From NCBI RefSeq assembly GCF_014595885.1, contig NZ_JABUKC010000002.1, positions 613,917 through 677,916 of the forward strand: a stretch of DNA of 64,000 nt, written 5' to 3'. This DNA comes from Microcella alkalica. Its GTDB lineage: Bacteria > Actinomycetota > Actinomycetes > Actinomycetales > Microbacteriaceae. Made by a program: the position numbers and the translations under genes. Positions 54,086 to 64,000 of this stretch are shown here, piece after piece; positions within the stretch are counted from its first letter, which is position 1; every line of letters starts with the position of its first letter. The notes under the pieces are model-generated. The model saw only the letters and a program-made list of their open reading frames with translations. It was not told the origin of the DNA and made no database searches.

Positions 54086-54256
54086 ATGCGCCGCATCCTC
54101 GAGGCCTGCGCGGCCGACCTGCCCGGCTGCGACGACACCGCCGACCTCCTCGGCGACCGCGCTGACCTGGTGCTGCAGTTCGCTGCGGCGATCGCGGTCA
54201 TCGTCGTGATCGTGATCGTGCTCGACCGGATGCTCCGGCGGAGGTCGCGCCGCTGA
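54086..54256 (+). CDS. Second small membrane protein with C-x6-C-DDT motif
   Basis: A 56-residue protein read directly from the sequence, below the length at which genes are usually called. It starts MRRILEACAADLPGCDDTAD: Cys 8 and 15 are again six residues apart and followed by DDT. A transmembrane helix (about 29-46, AAAIAVIVVIVIVLDRM) and a basic end (LRRRSRR) follow. It begins 8 bases after the stop of the first small protein, with the same orientation and topology, so the two probably form a complex or a duplicated pair. No homologue is known to me. Confidence 0.65.
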   Translation: MRRILEACAADLPGCDDTADLLGDRADLVLQFAAAIAVIVVIVIVLDRMLRRRSRR

Positions 54257-54293
54257 CGCAGGGCACCCCGCGCGGCCGGCCGCGGCGCCCGGC

Positions 54294-54787
54294 TCAGCGC
54301 GCGCGGCCCTCGCGCACGTCGCTCCACCACGCGGCGATGAGCGACACGACGCGCTCGTCGATCGGGCGCCGGGCATCCGCTCGGTAGGTGCGCAGCGTCG
54401 CGCGCTGCTGAGCGCGCAGGATGTGGCTGACGCCGTCAAGCAGGACGGTGCGCGTCGGCCCGCCGGATCGCGCCGCGATGACGTCGAGATCCTCCGGCGG
54501 CGACTGCAGGTCGAAGCCGCCGGTGATGGCGAGCACGGGCGCCGTGAAGGCGTCGAGGTCGACGCGCGGGTCGTGCGCCATGAACTCTCGGAACCAGCGC
54601 GCATTGACGCGCGCGCCGCCGATGCGCTCGACGTCGCGCGTCGTGCGCAGCAGGCGCTGCCGGTTCTTCTCGGTCTGGGCCTCCAGGTCGGTGCGCAGCA
54701 GGCGCAGCACGCCGCGCACGAGCGCGGGCACGTCGGTCGCGAGGGCGCGCGACTGCCAGCGCAGCACCTCCAGGCCCGAGCGGGCGT
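54294..54787 (-). pseudogene. Alpha/beta hydrolase, C-terminal part only
   Basis: Roughly 160 codons of an alpha/beta hydrolase remain. The end of the fold is clear: APVLAITGGFDLQSPPEDLD carries the acid residue region and VLLDGVSHILR the catalytic His. The reading frame extends upstream as GYARSGLEVLRW to about 54787, but the N-terminal half with the oxyanion hole and nucleophile elbow (GxSxG) is missing, and an in-frame stop lies just beyond. The break coincides with the headless regulator on the other strand. Confidence 0.7.
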
Positions 54788-55129
54788 AGCCGCGGCACCG
54801 TCGAGCGCGCGCTGCGCCTCGACCTCACGCGCACGAGCGTCGACCCCGACGATGCGGGGCTCGCCGACCCGGCACGACTGCGCGCCGGGTTCCTCGCCTA
54901 CCTCGCCTCGCTCGCCACGGCCTTCGACGCCTACCTCGCCGCCCCGCGCACGAGCCTTGAGGAGGATCTCGTCGGCTTCCGACAGGTCGCCGTGCACGCG
55001 ACCGACGACGAATGGCGGGAGGTCGCGGCGGCCATCCGAGCCGCGATCGCACCCCTGGCCGAGCGCACGGCGCACCCCGACGGTGCCCGCCGGCGCGTGC
55101 TCGGCACCGTCAGCCTGCCCGTCGACTGA
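54782..55129 (+). pseudogene. Winged-helix/ArsR-like regulator, C-terminal part only
   Basis: From about 54791 the plus strand reads RGTVERALRLDLTRTSVDPD and continues for about 110 codons to the stop at 55129, ending RRRVLGTVSLPVD. This is the effector half that follows the wing in actinobacterial helix-turn-helix regulators. No start codon or DNA-binding half is present: upstream the frame runs into the broken hydrolase. Its assignment rests on pattern memory and on the frequent divergent pairing of such regulators with alpha/beta hydrolases. Confidence 0.6.
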
Positions 55130-55198
55130 CGCCGAGGGCGGCCCGCCGAGCCCGACACGCGGCGCGGCGTGCGGCGCGCGGCGCGCGTGCGGCCCGCG

Positions 55199-58040
<2,842 letters not shown>

Positions 58041-58134
58041 GCTCGCGACCGTACGTCCGGTCGCGCCGGCGCTCGAGTCGACGTGCACAGGCTCGGCGCA
58101 CGGCGGCGACGCTCGCGCCCGCCAGAATGAACCC

Positions 58135-59142
58135 ATGACCCGCCGCGGCCTCATCCTGTTCGTCTCGCTCGGCATCATCTGGGGCATCCCGTACCTGTTC
58201 ATCAAGATCGCGATCGCCGAGCTGAGCCCCGAGTTCCTCGTGCTCGCCCGCACGACGCTCGCGGCCGCGCTGCTGCTGCCGATCGCGGCCCGCCACCGCG
58301 CGATCGTTCCCGTGCTGCGTCGCTGGAAGCCGCTGCTGACCTTCGCCCTGTTCGAGATCGTGCTCGCCTGGTACTTCATCAACGCCGCCGAGCGCACGCT
58401 GCCGAGCTCGACGGTCGGGCTGCTGCTGGCGAGCATCCCCCTCGTGGCGATGGCGGTGGCCTTCCTCGGCGGCCGACGCGATCGGCTCACCGGCGTCAAC
58501 CTCATCGGGGTCGTACTCGGCATGGCCGGCGTCGCCGCGATCGTGGGCCTCGACGTCGGCGGCAGCGACCTGTTCGCGGTCGCTGAGCTCGCCGTCGCGG
58601 TCGTCGGCTACGCGATCGGGCCCGCGATCCTCGCCCGGCACCTGCACGACCTGCCCGGTGTCGGAGTCATCGCCTGCGCCCTCGGCGTCAGCGCCCTCGC
58701 CTACGTGCCGGTCGTCGCGATCACGGGCGGCTGGCCGACGGTCATGCCGTCGACGATGACGATCGTGTCGGTCATCGTGCTCGCCGTGCTGTGCAGCGCG
58801 GTCGCCTTCCTGCTGATGTTCGCGCTCGTCGCCGAGGTCGGGCCGATCCGCATGTCGGCGATCACCTACGTCAACCCGGCCGTCGCGGTCGTCGCTGGCG
58901 CGCTCTTCCTCGGCGAGCAGATCACCGTCTGGACCCTCGTCGGCTTCGTCGCGATCCTCGCCGGCTGCGCGCTCGTGACGCGTCCCGACCCGCGCGCGGC
59001 TCGCACCGCCGAGCAGGCCGGGGCCGACGATCAGGCGGTGGATGCCGCTGCCGGGGCCGCGCCGTCGACCGGCACCGGGCATCCGACGCTCGATGAGGCG
59101 CTCGACGAGCCGGTGCCGCCCACCGAGCCGATCGTGCGGTAG
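58135..59142 (+). CDS. EamA/DMT-family transporter
   Basis: A 335-residue inner-membrane protein with ten transmembrane helices in two EamA repeats, from LILFVSLGIIWGIPYLFIKI to VWTLVGFVAILAGCALVT. The second repeat has YVNPAVAVVAGALFLGEQIT, the usual signature. A cytoplasmic tail of about 50 residues, rich in Ala, Asp and Thr, is extra. Members export or import amino acids, nucleobases or drugs; no substrate can be named. CAGAAT lies six bases before ATG 58135. Confidence 0.88.
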   Translation: MTRRGLILFVSLGIIWGIPYLFIKIAIAELSPEFLVLARTTLAAALLLPIAARHRAIVPVLRRWKPLLTFALFEIVLAWYFINAAERTLPSSTVGLLLASIPLVAMAVAFLGGRRDRLTGVNLIGVVLGMAGVAAIVGLDVGGSDLFAVAELAVAVVGYAIGPAILARHLHDLPGVGVIACALGVSALAYVPVVAITGGWPTVMPSTMTIVSVIVLAVLCSAVAFLLMFALVAEVGPIRMSAITYVNPAVAVVAGALFLGEQITVWTLVGFVAILAGCALVTRPDPRAARTAEQAGADDQAVDAAAGAAPSTGTGHPTLDEALDEPVPPTEPIVR

Positions 59143-59169
59143 CCGGCGCGCCGCCCGGCAGCCGTTCAG

Positions 59170-59202
59170 GCTCGGCGCGGCGGGAACGCAGGAGCGCCGA
59201 GC
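59170..59202 (+). terminator. Hairpin after the EamA gene
   Basis: GCTCGGCGC (59170-59178) pairs perfectly with GCGCCGAGC (59194-59202), 27 bases past the stop. Confidence 0.6.
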
Positions 59203-59206
59203 AGTG

Positions 59207-59235
59207 TTGACCCTGGTGGCGCCGCACTCCAGCGT
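59207..59235 (+). promoter_or_regulatory. msrB-msrA promoter
   Basis: TTGACC (59207-59212) and CAGCGT (59230-59235) are separated by 17 bases, and the transcript would carry a leader with AAGGAG before msrB. Confidence 0.45.
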
Positions 59236-59268
59236 CGCCGCCCGCGTCACCCGCACGAAGGAGCCGCC

Positions 59269-59733
59269 ATGACCCGCGAGTACCGCGCCACCCCCGAGGC
59301 GATCGCCCGCCTCACCCCGATGCAGCGCAAGGTCACGCAGAATGACGGCACCGAGCCGGCGTTCCGCAACGAGTACTGGGACAACAAGGCCGAGGGCCTC
59401 TACGTCGACGTCGTCTCGGGCGAGCCGCTGTTCTCGAGCCGCGACAAGTACGACAGCGGCACCGGGTGGCCCAGCTTTACGAGGCCGATCAGCGCCGACG
59501 CAGTCACCACCAAGACCGACCGCACCCTCTGGATGACCCGCACCGAGGTGCGCTCGGCGCACGCCGACAGCCACCTCGGGCACGTCTTCGACGACGGCCC
59601 GCGCGATGCCGGCGGCCTGCGCTACTGCATGAACTCGGCCGCGCTGCGGTTCATCCCCGTCGACCAGCTCGAGGCCGAGGGTTACGGCGAGTACCGCGAC
59701 CAGATCATCGACACCCCCACGAACGGAGCCTGA
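59269..59733 (+). CDS. msrB: Peptide-methionine (R)-S-oxide reductase
   Basis: A 154-residue MsrB, which reduces the R form of methionine sulfoxide in proteins. Typical pieces are [20 protein letters not shown] and the catalytic Cys in [13 protein letters not shown]. The two CxxC zinc sites found in many MsrB enzymes are absent: [13 protein letters not shown] lacks them, so this is the zinc-free type. AAGGAG precedes ATG 59269. msrA follows two bases after the stop, so R and S forms are repaired together. Confidence 0.93.
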   Translation: MTREYRATPEAIARLTPMQRKVTQNDGTEPAFRNEYWDNKAEGLYVDVVSGEPLFSSRDKYDSGTGWPSFTRPISADAVTTKTDRTLWMTRTEVRSAHADSHLGHVFDDGPRDAGGLRYCMNSAALRFIPVDQLEAEGYGEYRDQIIDTPTNGA

Positions 59734-59735
59734 CC

Positions 59736-60290
59736 ATGACCATCGACCTCGACAAGGGCGAGATCACCCGCACCCCCGGCACCGAGACGGCCGTGCTCGC
59801 CGGCGGCTGCTTCTGGGGCATGGAGGATCTGATCCGCCGCCAGCCGGGCGTCATCAGCACGCGCGTCGGCTACACGGGCGGCCGCAACGACCACGCCACC
59901 TACCGCAACCACCCGGGCCACGCCGAGGCGGTCGAGATCGTCTTCGACCCGACCGTGACGACGTACCGCGACATCCTGGCGTTCTTCTTCCAGATCCACG
60001 ACCCGTCGACGAAGGATCGCCAGGGCAACGACATCGGCTCCAGCTACCGCTCGGCGATCTTCCCGCTCACCCCCGAGCAGGAGCACGTCGCCCGAGAGAC
60101 CATCGCCGACGTCGACGCCACCCGCCGCTGGCCGGGCCCCGCCGTCACCACGATCGAGCAGGCGGGCCCGTTCTGGCAGGCCGAGGAGGAGCACCAGGAC
60201 TACCTGATCAAGCACCCCAACGGCTACACGTGCCACTACCCGCGGCCGAACTGGGTGCTGCCGCGGCGCGACGAGGCGGCGGCCAGCTAG
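59736..60290 (+). CDS. msrA: Peptide-methionine (S)-S-oxide reductase
   Basis: A 184-residue MsrA for the S form of methionine sulfoxide. [20 protein letters not shown] holds the catalytic Cys (GCFWG), followed by [28 protein letters not shown] and [13 protein letters not shown]. The C-terminal region has one Cys ([12 protein letters not shown]) that may be the resolving residue. ATG 59736 follows ACGGAG two bases after the msrB stop: a tight operon. Confidence 0.94.
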   Translation: MTIDLDKGEITRTPGTETAVLAGGCFWGMEDLIRRQPGVISTRVGYTGGRNDHATYRNHPGHAEAVEIVFDPTVTTYRDILAFFFQIHDPSTKDRQGNDIGSSYRSAIFPLTPEQEHVARETIADVDATRRWPGPAVTTIEQAGPFWQAEEEHQDYLIKHPNGYTCHYPRPNWVLPRRDEAAAS

Positions 60291-60303
60291 GCGCCGATCA
60301 CGA

Positions 60304-60333
60304 GGGCGGGGCGAGTGGATGCTCGCCTCGCCC
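60304..60333 (+). terminator. Terminator after msrA
   Basis: GGGCGGGGCGAG (60304-60315) pairs with CTCGCCTCGCCC (60322-60333), a 12-base stem with one G-U pair around TGGATG. Confidence 0.75.
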
Positions 60334-60351
60334 TTCGTCGTCGGCGCCCAC

Positions 60352-60363
60352 TAGCCTCGATCC
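60352..60363 (+). promoter_or_regulatory. Leaderless -10 for the serine hydrolase
   Basis: TAGCCT at 60352-60357, six bases, then ATG at 60364. Confidence 0.55.
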
Positions 60364-61326
60364 ATGACGGGTTGGTCGGGCGACGAGAGCCTCGCGGCGT
60401 CGGCCGCCCGACTGCTCGGGCCGGCGCACCCCGTCGCAGCGGTCGCGCTCGTCGGGCCGCACGGTGCCTCGACCGCGACGATCGGCACCTCGACCGACGC
60501 CGACTTCGAGATCGGCTCCCTCTCGAAGCCGATCACGGGGATGCTCTACCGCGACGCCGTCGAGCACGGCCGCGTCGCACCGACCACCGCCCTCGGCGAG
60601 CTGCTCCCCCTCGCGGGGCACGGGCCGGTCGCCGACCTCACCCTGGAGTCGCTCGCCACCCACCGCTCCGGGCTCCCCCGCCTCCCACCCCGCATGCAGC
60701 CCGTGCGACGCACCTGGGCCTTGTGGCGGCACGGCGCGAACCCCTACGGCGACTCGCTCGCTGAGCTGCTCGAGCAGGTGCGCCACATCAGGCTCGGCGG
60801 TACCCGCGGTCGATACTCGAACCTCGGGTTCCAGCTGCTCGGGCATGCCGTCGCCGCGGCCGCCGGCGCACGCTACGCCGACCTGCTGCCGCGCACCTTC
60901 GCGCTCGACCTGTGGGCGCCCTCCACCGTCGCCGAGCTGCGACCCACGAGCCTCACCGGGGCCACCGGGCGGGGCCGCCCGCGCGACCCATGGGTGGGTG
61001 AGGGTCTCGCGCCGGCAGGCGGGATCCGGACGACCATCGGCACGATGAGCTCGCTGCTCGCGCGAACGCTCGACGGCTCCGCCCCCGGGGTTAGCGCACT
61101 CGACGCGACGACGAGCCTCTCGCCGGGCATCCGCATCGGATCAGGCTGGCTCACCTCCACCCAGCACGGTCGCACGATCACGTGGCACAACGGGGCCACC
61201 GGCGGGTTCCGCAGCTGGATGGGCCTCGACCGCGACGCCAGCGTCGGCGTGATCGTGCTGTCGGCGCGCAACCGCTTCCTCGACCCGGCCGGGTTCGCGC
61301 TGCTCCGCGAGCACACCGCCGCCTGA
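60364..61326 (+). CDS. Serine hydrolase, class C beta-lactamase/esterase type
   Basis: A 320-residue protein with the three active-site marks of the beta-lactamase/DD-peptidase fold: SLSK (SxxK, near residue 52), YSN in GRYSNLGFQLLGHAV (YxN, about 158), and HNGATGGFRSW (HxG, about 278). No signal peptide or lipobox is present at this start, so it is probably cytosolic and may be an esterase rather than a true beta-lactamase. The next gene starts 13 bases after the stop and may be co-transcribed. Confidence 0.85.
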   Translation: MTGWSGDESLAASAARLLGPAHPVAAVALVGPHGASTATIGTSTDADFEIGSLSKPITGMLYRDAVEHGRVAPTTALGELLPLAGHGPVADLTLESLATHRSGLPRLPPRMQPVRRTWALWRHGANPYGDSLAELLEQVRHIRLGGTRGRYSNLGFQLLGHAVAAAAGARYADLLPRTFALDLWAPSTVAELRPTSLTGATGRGRPRDPWVGEGLAPAGGIRTTIGTMSSLLARTLDGSAPGVSALDATTSLSPGIRIGSGWLTSTQHGRTITWHNGATGGFRSWMGLDRDASVGVIVLSARNRFLDPAGFALLREHTAA

Positions 61327-61339
61327 CCTGGAAGGCCCC

Positions 61340-62437
61340 ATGCCCCGCGCCCTCGTCGTCGTCGCTCACCCCCGCCCCGGCAGCTTCACGCACGCGCTCG
61401 CCGAGGCCGTCGCCGACGGGTTCGCGGCCGCCGGGCTCGACGTCGACGCCCATGACCTGTACGCCGAGGGCTTCGACCCGCTGCTCACGGCCGCCGAAGC
61501 TGACACGACGCGCCCGCCCGCAGGGCACCTGGCCGACGGCGACGATCTCGTGCTGCGCCACCGCAGCGAGCTCGCCAGCGCCGACGTGCTCGCCGTCGTG
61601 CATCCGAACTGGTGGGGCAAGCCGCCGGCGATGATGGCCGGCTGGATGGACCGCGTGCTCATCCCCGGCGTCGCCTACACACTCGACGACCCTGCCGGAG
61701 CACCCACGAGCCTGCTGCCGTTGCGCGCCCTCTACGTCGTCAACACCTCCGACACGCCCGCCGACCGCGAGCACGACCTGTTCGGCGACCCGCTGCAGAG
61801 CATCTGGGCGCGCTGCGTCGGCCACTATCTCGGCGAGCCGCACACCGAACGTCGCGTGCTGCGCACCGTCACCGACTCCGATGCGGATGCCCGGCGCCAG
61901 TGGCTCGCCGACGTCACCGCCGACGCCCACCGCATCGGGCTCGCGGCGCAGCGCCGCGCAGAGTGGCGCAGCGCCACGTCAGGCGGTCGGGCGCTCCCCC
62001 ACCGCGGTGCCCGGTGCGCGCCCCGACCCCGGCTGCTTCTTCTCCCGCTCCTCCACGAGCCACTCGGGCATCTCGTCGAGCAGGGCACGGATCTCCGCCG
62101 TCGTCATCGAGTCGCTCACCCCGGCGCGGGCGAGCGCCGAGTTCGACACGCCCAGGCGGCGCGAGACCTCATCGCGCGGGTGCGGGCCCTCACGCCGCAG
62201 CGTGACGAGCCACTGCGGCGGAGCATCCTGCATCGCCTGCAGCTCGGTGCGCGAGATCGGGTTCGCCCGGAACTCCTCCGGTGTGGCCGGCAGGAACACG
62301 CCCAGCTTCTGGGCCGCCGTCTTCGGGCTCAGCAGCTGCTCTTTCTTCGGCTTCGGCTGCTGGCGGCGGTCTTCGCGGGGCTCGTCGGTCATGCCTCGAG
62401 CGTAGGCGACGGCGGCGCCCGCGCGGCCCGCCGGTAG
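61340..62437 (+). CDS. NAD(P)H quinone reductase-like flavoprotein with run-on C-terminus
   Basis: The first 210 or so residues form a flavodoxin-like NAD(P)H dehydrogenase: ALVVVAHPRPGSFTHALAEA, then VLAVVHPNWWGKPPAMMAGW, MDRVLIPGVAYTLDD and GDPLQSIWARCVGHYL. Relatives stop near that length, but here no stop occurs and the frame continues for about 150 Arg- and Leu-rich residues antisense to the whole DUF5997 gene. Either the true stop was lost or the end is non-functional. ATG 61340 follows GAAGG; the stop at 62435 is also the -10 of the next gene. Confidence 0.75.
   Translation: MPRALVVVAHPRPGSFTHALAEAVADGFAAAGLDVDAHDLYAEGFDPLLTAAEADTTRPPAGHLADGDDLVLRHRSELASADVLAVVHPNWWGKPPAMMAGWMDRVLIPGVAYTLDDPAGAPTSLLPLRALYVVNTSDTPADREHDLFGDPLQSIWARCVGHYLGEPHTERRVLRTVTDSDADARRQWLADVTADAHRIGLAAQRRAEWRSATSGGRALPHRGARCAPRPRLLLLPLLHEPLGHLVEQGTDLRRRHRVAHPGAGERRVRHAQAARDLIARVRALTPQRDEPLRRSILHRLQLGARDRVRPELLRCGRQEHAQLLGRRLRAQQLLFLRLRLLAAVFAGLVGHASSVGDGGARAARR
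61979..62392 (-). CDS. DUF5997 family protein
   Basis: A 137-residue protein matching the actinobacterial DUF5997 family: SPKTAAQKLGVFLPATPEEF then RANPISRTELQAMQDAPPQW and DEVSRRLGVSNSALARAGVS. It has a lysine-rich N-terminus and no membrane segment; a helical, possibly nucleic-acid-binding role is plausible but unproven. It is divergent from the LysR-effector-like gene, a recurring pair in actinobacteria. TACGCT lies six bases before ATG 62392. Confidence 0.82.
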   Translation of the reverse strand: MTDEPREDRRQQPKPKKEQLLSPKTAAQKLGVFLPATPEEFRANPISRTELQAMQDAPPQWLVTLRREGPHPRDEVSRRLGVSNSALARAGVSDSMTTAEIRALLDEMPEWLVEEREKKQPGSGRAPGTAVGERPTA

Positions 62438-62446
62438 CCTGGCCCC
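62435..62446 (+). promoter_or_regulatory. Leaderless -10 for the LysR-effector-like gene
   Basis: TAGCCT at 62435-62440, six bases, then ATG at 62447. Confidence 0.55.
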
Positions 62447-63013
62447 ATGCCCGATGCGCGCCCCGAACCCCTGCGCGTGGCCTTCGTGCCCGGCGTCACC
62501 CCCGGCAAGTGGGAGCGCATCTGGCGCGAGCGCCGCCCCGGCGGCCGCCTTGAACTGCTGCCGATGACGCAGGCGGATGCTCGGCGTGCGCTCGCCGACG
62601 GCACCGCTCACATGGCGCTGCTGCGCGACACCTCGGCAGACGACGAGTTCCACGCCATCCCGCTGTATCGCGAGACACCCGTCGTGGTGGCGCCCCGCGG
62701 GTCGGAGGTCGCCGAGATCGGCGGGCTCACCCTCGACGAGCTGCGCGACGTGGAGGGGCTGCCGCTGCTCGAGGTCGACCTCGTCGAGGGCACCGGCGCC
62801 GACGTTGTCGAACTCGTGGCCGCGAACGTCGGCATCGCCGTCATGCCGCAGTCGGTCGCACGGGTGCACTCGCGGAAGGATGTCGTCGCGCGGCCGGTCG
62901 TCGGGGCACCCGACACCGGGGTGTCGCTCGTCTGGCCGACGGTGAAGGCTCACCCACTGTGCGAGGTGTTCATCGGCATTGTTCGGGGGCGCACGGCGAA
63001 CAGCTCGCGGTGA
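62447..63013 (+). CDS. LysR substrate-binding-domain protein without DNA-binding domain
   Basis: A 188-residue protein corresponding to the effector-binding part of a LysR regulator: LRVAFVPGVTPGKWERIWRE at the start, ALLRDTSADDEFHAIPLYRE, and VVELVAANVGIAVMPQSVAR. There is no helix-turn-helix before it, and the start with a leaderless -10 shows it is not a truncation product of a nearby gene. It may bind a small molecule or act with the divergent DUF5997 protein. The function is unknown. Confidence 0.82.
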   Translation: MPDARPEPLRVAFVPGVTPGKWERIWRERRPGGRLELLPMTQADARRALADGTAHMALLRDTSADDEFHAIPLYRETPVVVAPRGSEVAEIGGLTLDELRDVEGLPLLEVDLVEGTGADVVELVAANVGIAVMPQSVARVHSRKDVVARPVVGAPDTGVSLVWPTVKAHPLCEVFIGIVRGRTANSSR

Positions 63014-63147
63014 CGGACGCGACGATGCCCCTGAAGGCGGCCGTCCTCCACATGCGCCGTCTCATTCGGGACCGTTGAGACCGCGCACGCCGCCACGGAG
63101 TCGCGCGGTGTCTGCGTGCACCCCGCGCCCTGGCGAAGCGAGACGAG

Positions 63148-63160
63148 TAACCTGGGCGAG
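63148..63160 (+). promoter_or_regulatory. Leaderless -10 for the lipoprotein fragment
   Basis: TAACCT at 63148-63153, seven bases, then GTG at 63161. Confidence 0.45.
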
Positions 63161-63409
63161 GTGACATCAATGAGGAAATCACGCATACGCGCAACGAGCA
63201 TCGCCGCCGGTCTCGTGCTGGCGCTTGGGCTGAGCGGCTGCACATCGGGCGTGTGCCCGGCAATCGGCTACATCCATGGGCTCACGGTCGAACTCGGTGG
63301 GAACACCGCCGCCGCCGCACAGGTGCAGTTGTGCAGAAGACCTCTTTGGCGGGGCGCAAGTGGATGCAGTGGCGCTCGTGATCGGCACCGTTGCGTCAAG
63401 AGTGGTTAG
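63161..63409 (+). pseudogene. Lipoprotein N-terminal part, probably frameshifted
   Basis: An 82-codon frame starts VTSMRKSRIRATSIAAGLVL and has a lipobox at LGLSGCTS, so the first 35 residues are a good lipoprotein signal. The next part, GVCPAIGYIHGLTVELGG, looks folded, but after AAQVQLC the frame turns into basic, Cys-rich sequence. A different frame continues more plausibly as AEDLFGGAQVDAVALVIGTV. A single-base shift near 63333 or a recombination break is likely. The region is lower in GC than the rest of the window. Confidence 0.5.
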
Positions 63410-63618
63410 TGCTCGACCTCAACGATCTCGAAATCTGCCTCATCGTCCGGATCGAGCGGATAATCGCCCGGATTGGAGAGGTGTAGCACCTCGCCGCCCG
63501 TTGCATACGCACTCACTTGGGCAAGGCCGTAGTCGTTAGCCTCTTCTTCAGTATCGAAGATCTCGTCGTCCTCTTCGGAGGATCCGTCGCTGTACTTCAT
63601 CACTACCTTGTAAGGCAA
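63406..63618 (-). CDS. Small acidic protein of unknown function
   Basis: A 70-residue soluble, strongly acidic protein (MPYKVVMKYSDGSSEEDDEI and further EVLHLSNPGDYPLDPDDEAD). Similar short proteins occur in Firmicutes and bifidobacteria, but I know no function. The start is TTG at 63618: AGGAGG lies five bases before it. Base composition is near 50% GC against about 72% for the window, indicating recent transfer. It shares a strand with the next small gene, 24 bases apart. Confidence 0.7.
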   Translation of the reverse strand: MPYKVVMKYSDGSSEEDDEIFDTEEEANDYGLAQVSAYATGGEVLHLSNPGDYPLDPDDEADFEIVEVEH

Positions 63619-63642
63619 CTGGTCCTCCTCCCCGCTCAGCGG

Positions 63643-63831
63643 CTACTTGATCCGCTTAGGGTTACGTCCGAACAGCTTGACGATGCTCTTGAAAGGTCCA
63701 CCGGTCTTTTTTGTGCCGATGTAGTCGCCACGCTTGTTGTATTTATCCCACAGTCCAGTGCGGGAGTTCTTCTTCTGATAGCGGTCCTTGATGAGCCCGA
63801 CACGCTTACCTTTGCCGGTGTTCTTTGCCAT
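63643..63831 (-). CDS. Small basic protein of mobile-region type
   Basis: A 62-residue, very lysine-rich protein: MAKNTGKGKRVGLIKDRYQK then NSRTGLWDKYNKRGDYIGTK and KSIVKLFGRNPKRIK. It resembles short basic proteins, of the form GKGNRVGxxKxRSQxxNPxTG, found on phages and islands, whose role is unknown. ATG at 63831 follows GGGAGG. Low GC and the neighbouring TTG-start gene suggest a small imported block. Confidence 0.65.
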   Translation of the reverse strand: MAKNTGKGKRVGLIKDRYQKKNSRTGLWDKYNKRGDYIGTKKTGGPFKSIVKLFGRNPKRIK

Positions 63832-63886
63832 GTGGGCCTCCCGCCTGCATCGTACTGACCGATCGCGAGGACCGCACCGCCTCTCG

Positions 63887-64000
63887 GATCTGGAGGAGTT
63901 CGCGCTGATCCGCTCGTACTCGCTGGAGGTGGTGCCGCCGCATTCGCTGCTGGTCCGCATCGTCGAGCGGGCGCCGATCGGGGCGGTGGAGCGCGGGTCG
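63887..64000 (+). pseudogene. ftsQ: ftsQ-like segment without its 5' end, running off the edge
   Basis: The plus strand reads LEEFALIRSYSLEVVPPHSL followed by LVRIVERAPIGAV, the POTRA part of the divisome protein FtsQ/DivIB. The N-terminal cytoplasmic tail and transmembrane helix that should come before are missing; sequence before about 63887 belongs to the low-GC block. The frame can be read from an ATG at 63830, but that codon lies over the start of the opposing gene and the residues are not FtsQ-like. The gene continues past the window, so whether the remainder is intact is unknown. Confidence 0.6.

Overview
The window is about 72% GC and gene-dense, from an actinobacterium most like the Microbacteriaceae. 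This rests on mraZ/rsmH at the left edge, a PknL-type PASTA kinase beside an Rv2175c-type protein, a GarA/OdhI FHA protein beside an FtsR-type MerR regulator, class II DAHP synthase, pyruvate carboxylase, and many start codons sitting 6-7 bases after a TANNNT box. No rRNA, tRNA, CRISPR array or intact insertion sequence was seen.

Region by region. 1-2.6 kb: start of the dcw (division and cell wall) cluster (rsmH, mraZ with its operator), a DUF3040 membrane protein and a polyprenyl diphosphate synthase. 2.6-11.7 kb: a block whose order resembles M. tuberculosis Rv2173-Rv2187: Rv2175c-like regulator, LysM/transglycosylase, pknL, DAHP synthase, plsC, ROK glucokinase, fadD15-like ligase. 11.8-20.6 kb: peptide deformylase, MinD-like ATPase, pyruvate carboxylase, ParA, then pgsA-garA-ftsR with a second MerR gene downstream. 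20.7-28.5 kb: metabolic and housekeeping genes (SDR, G6PD-like protein, GH15, topoisomerase IB, S4 protein, lactate dehydrogenase). 28.6-35.5 kb: a sensory and glycosyltransferase cluster (MASE1 kinase, receiver-only regulator, HEAT protein, GT2) followed by a membrane protein and an FAD oxidase. 35.5-40.9 kb: flavodoxin remnant, EI24 protein, and a NarL-type two-component system divergent from an ABC/FtsX exporter. 40.9-44.8 kb: semialdehyde dehydrogenase, CoA-transferase and glutaryl-CoA dehydrogenase, which together fit a glutarate route. 45.3-51.9 kb: long GAPDH, zinc alcohol dehydrogenase, rlmN, and an ArsR/SRPBCC pair. 52-57 kb: DEAD-box helicase, two tiny paired membrane proteins, a deletion scar with two headless genes, argG. 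57-63 kb: acetyltransferase, PhnB-like protein, EamA transporter, msrB-msrA, serine hydrolase, quinone-reductase-like protein, DUF5997 and LysR-effector-like pair. 63.1-63.84 kb is visibly lower in GC, with small genes that look transferred, and it abuts a 5'-truncated ftsQ-like segment running off the right edge.

The kinase, its Rv2175c-like neighbour, the GarA homologue, FtsR, MraZ and the LysM hydrolase suggest control of cell-wall growth and of the TCA/glutamate branch point by Ser/Thr phosphorylation. The best candidates for new biology are the MASE1/receiver/HEAT/GT2 cluster, the C-x6-C-DDT small membrane pair, the strong over-representation of GGATGCCCG, the extra MraZ-box pairs, and the two broken loci at 54.8 and 63.9 kb.
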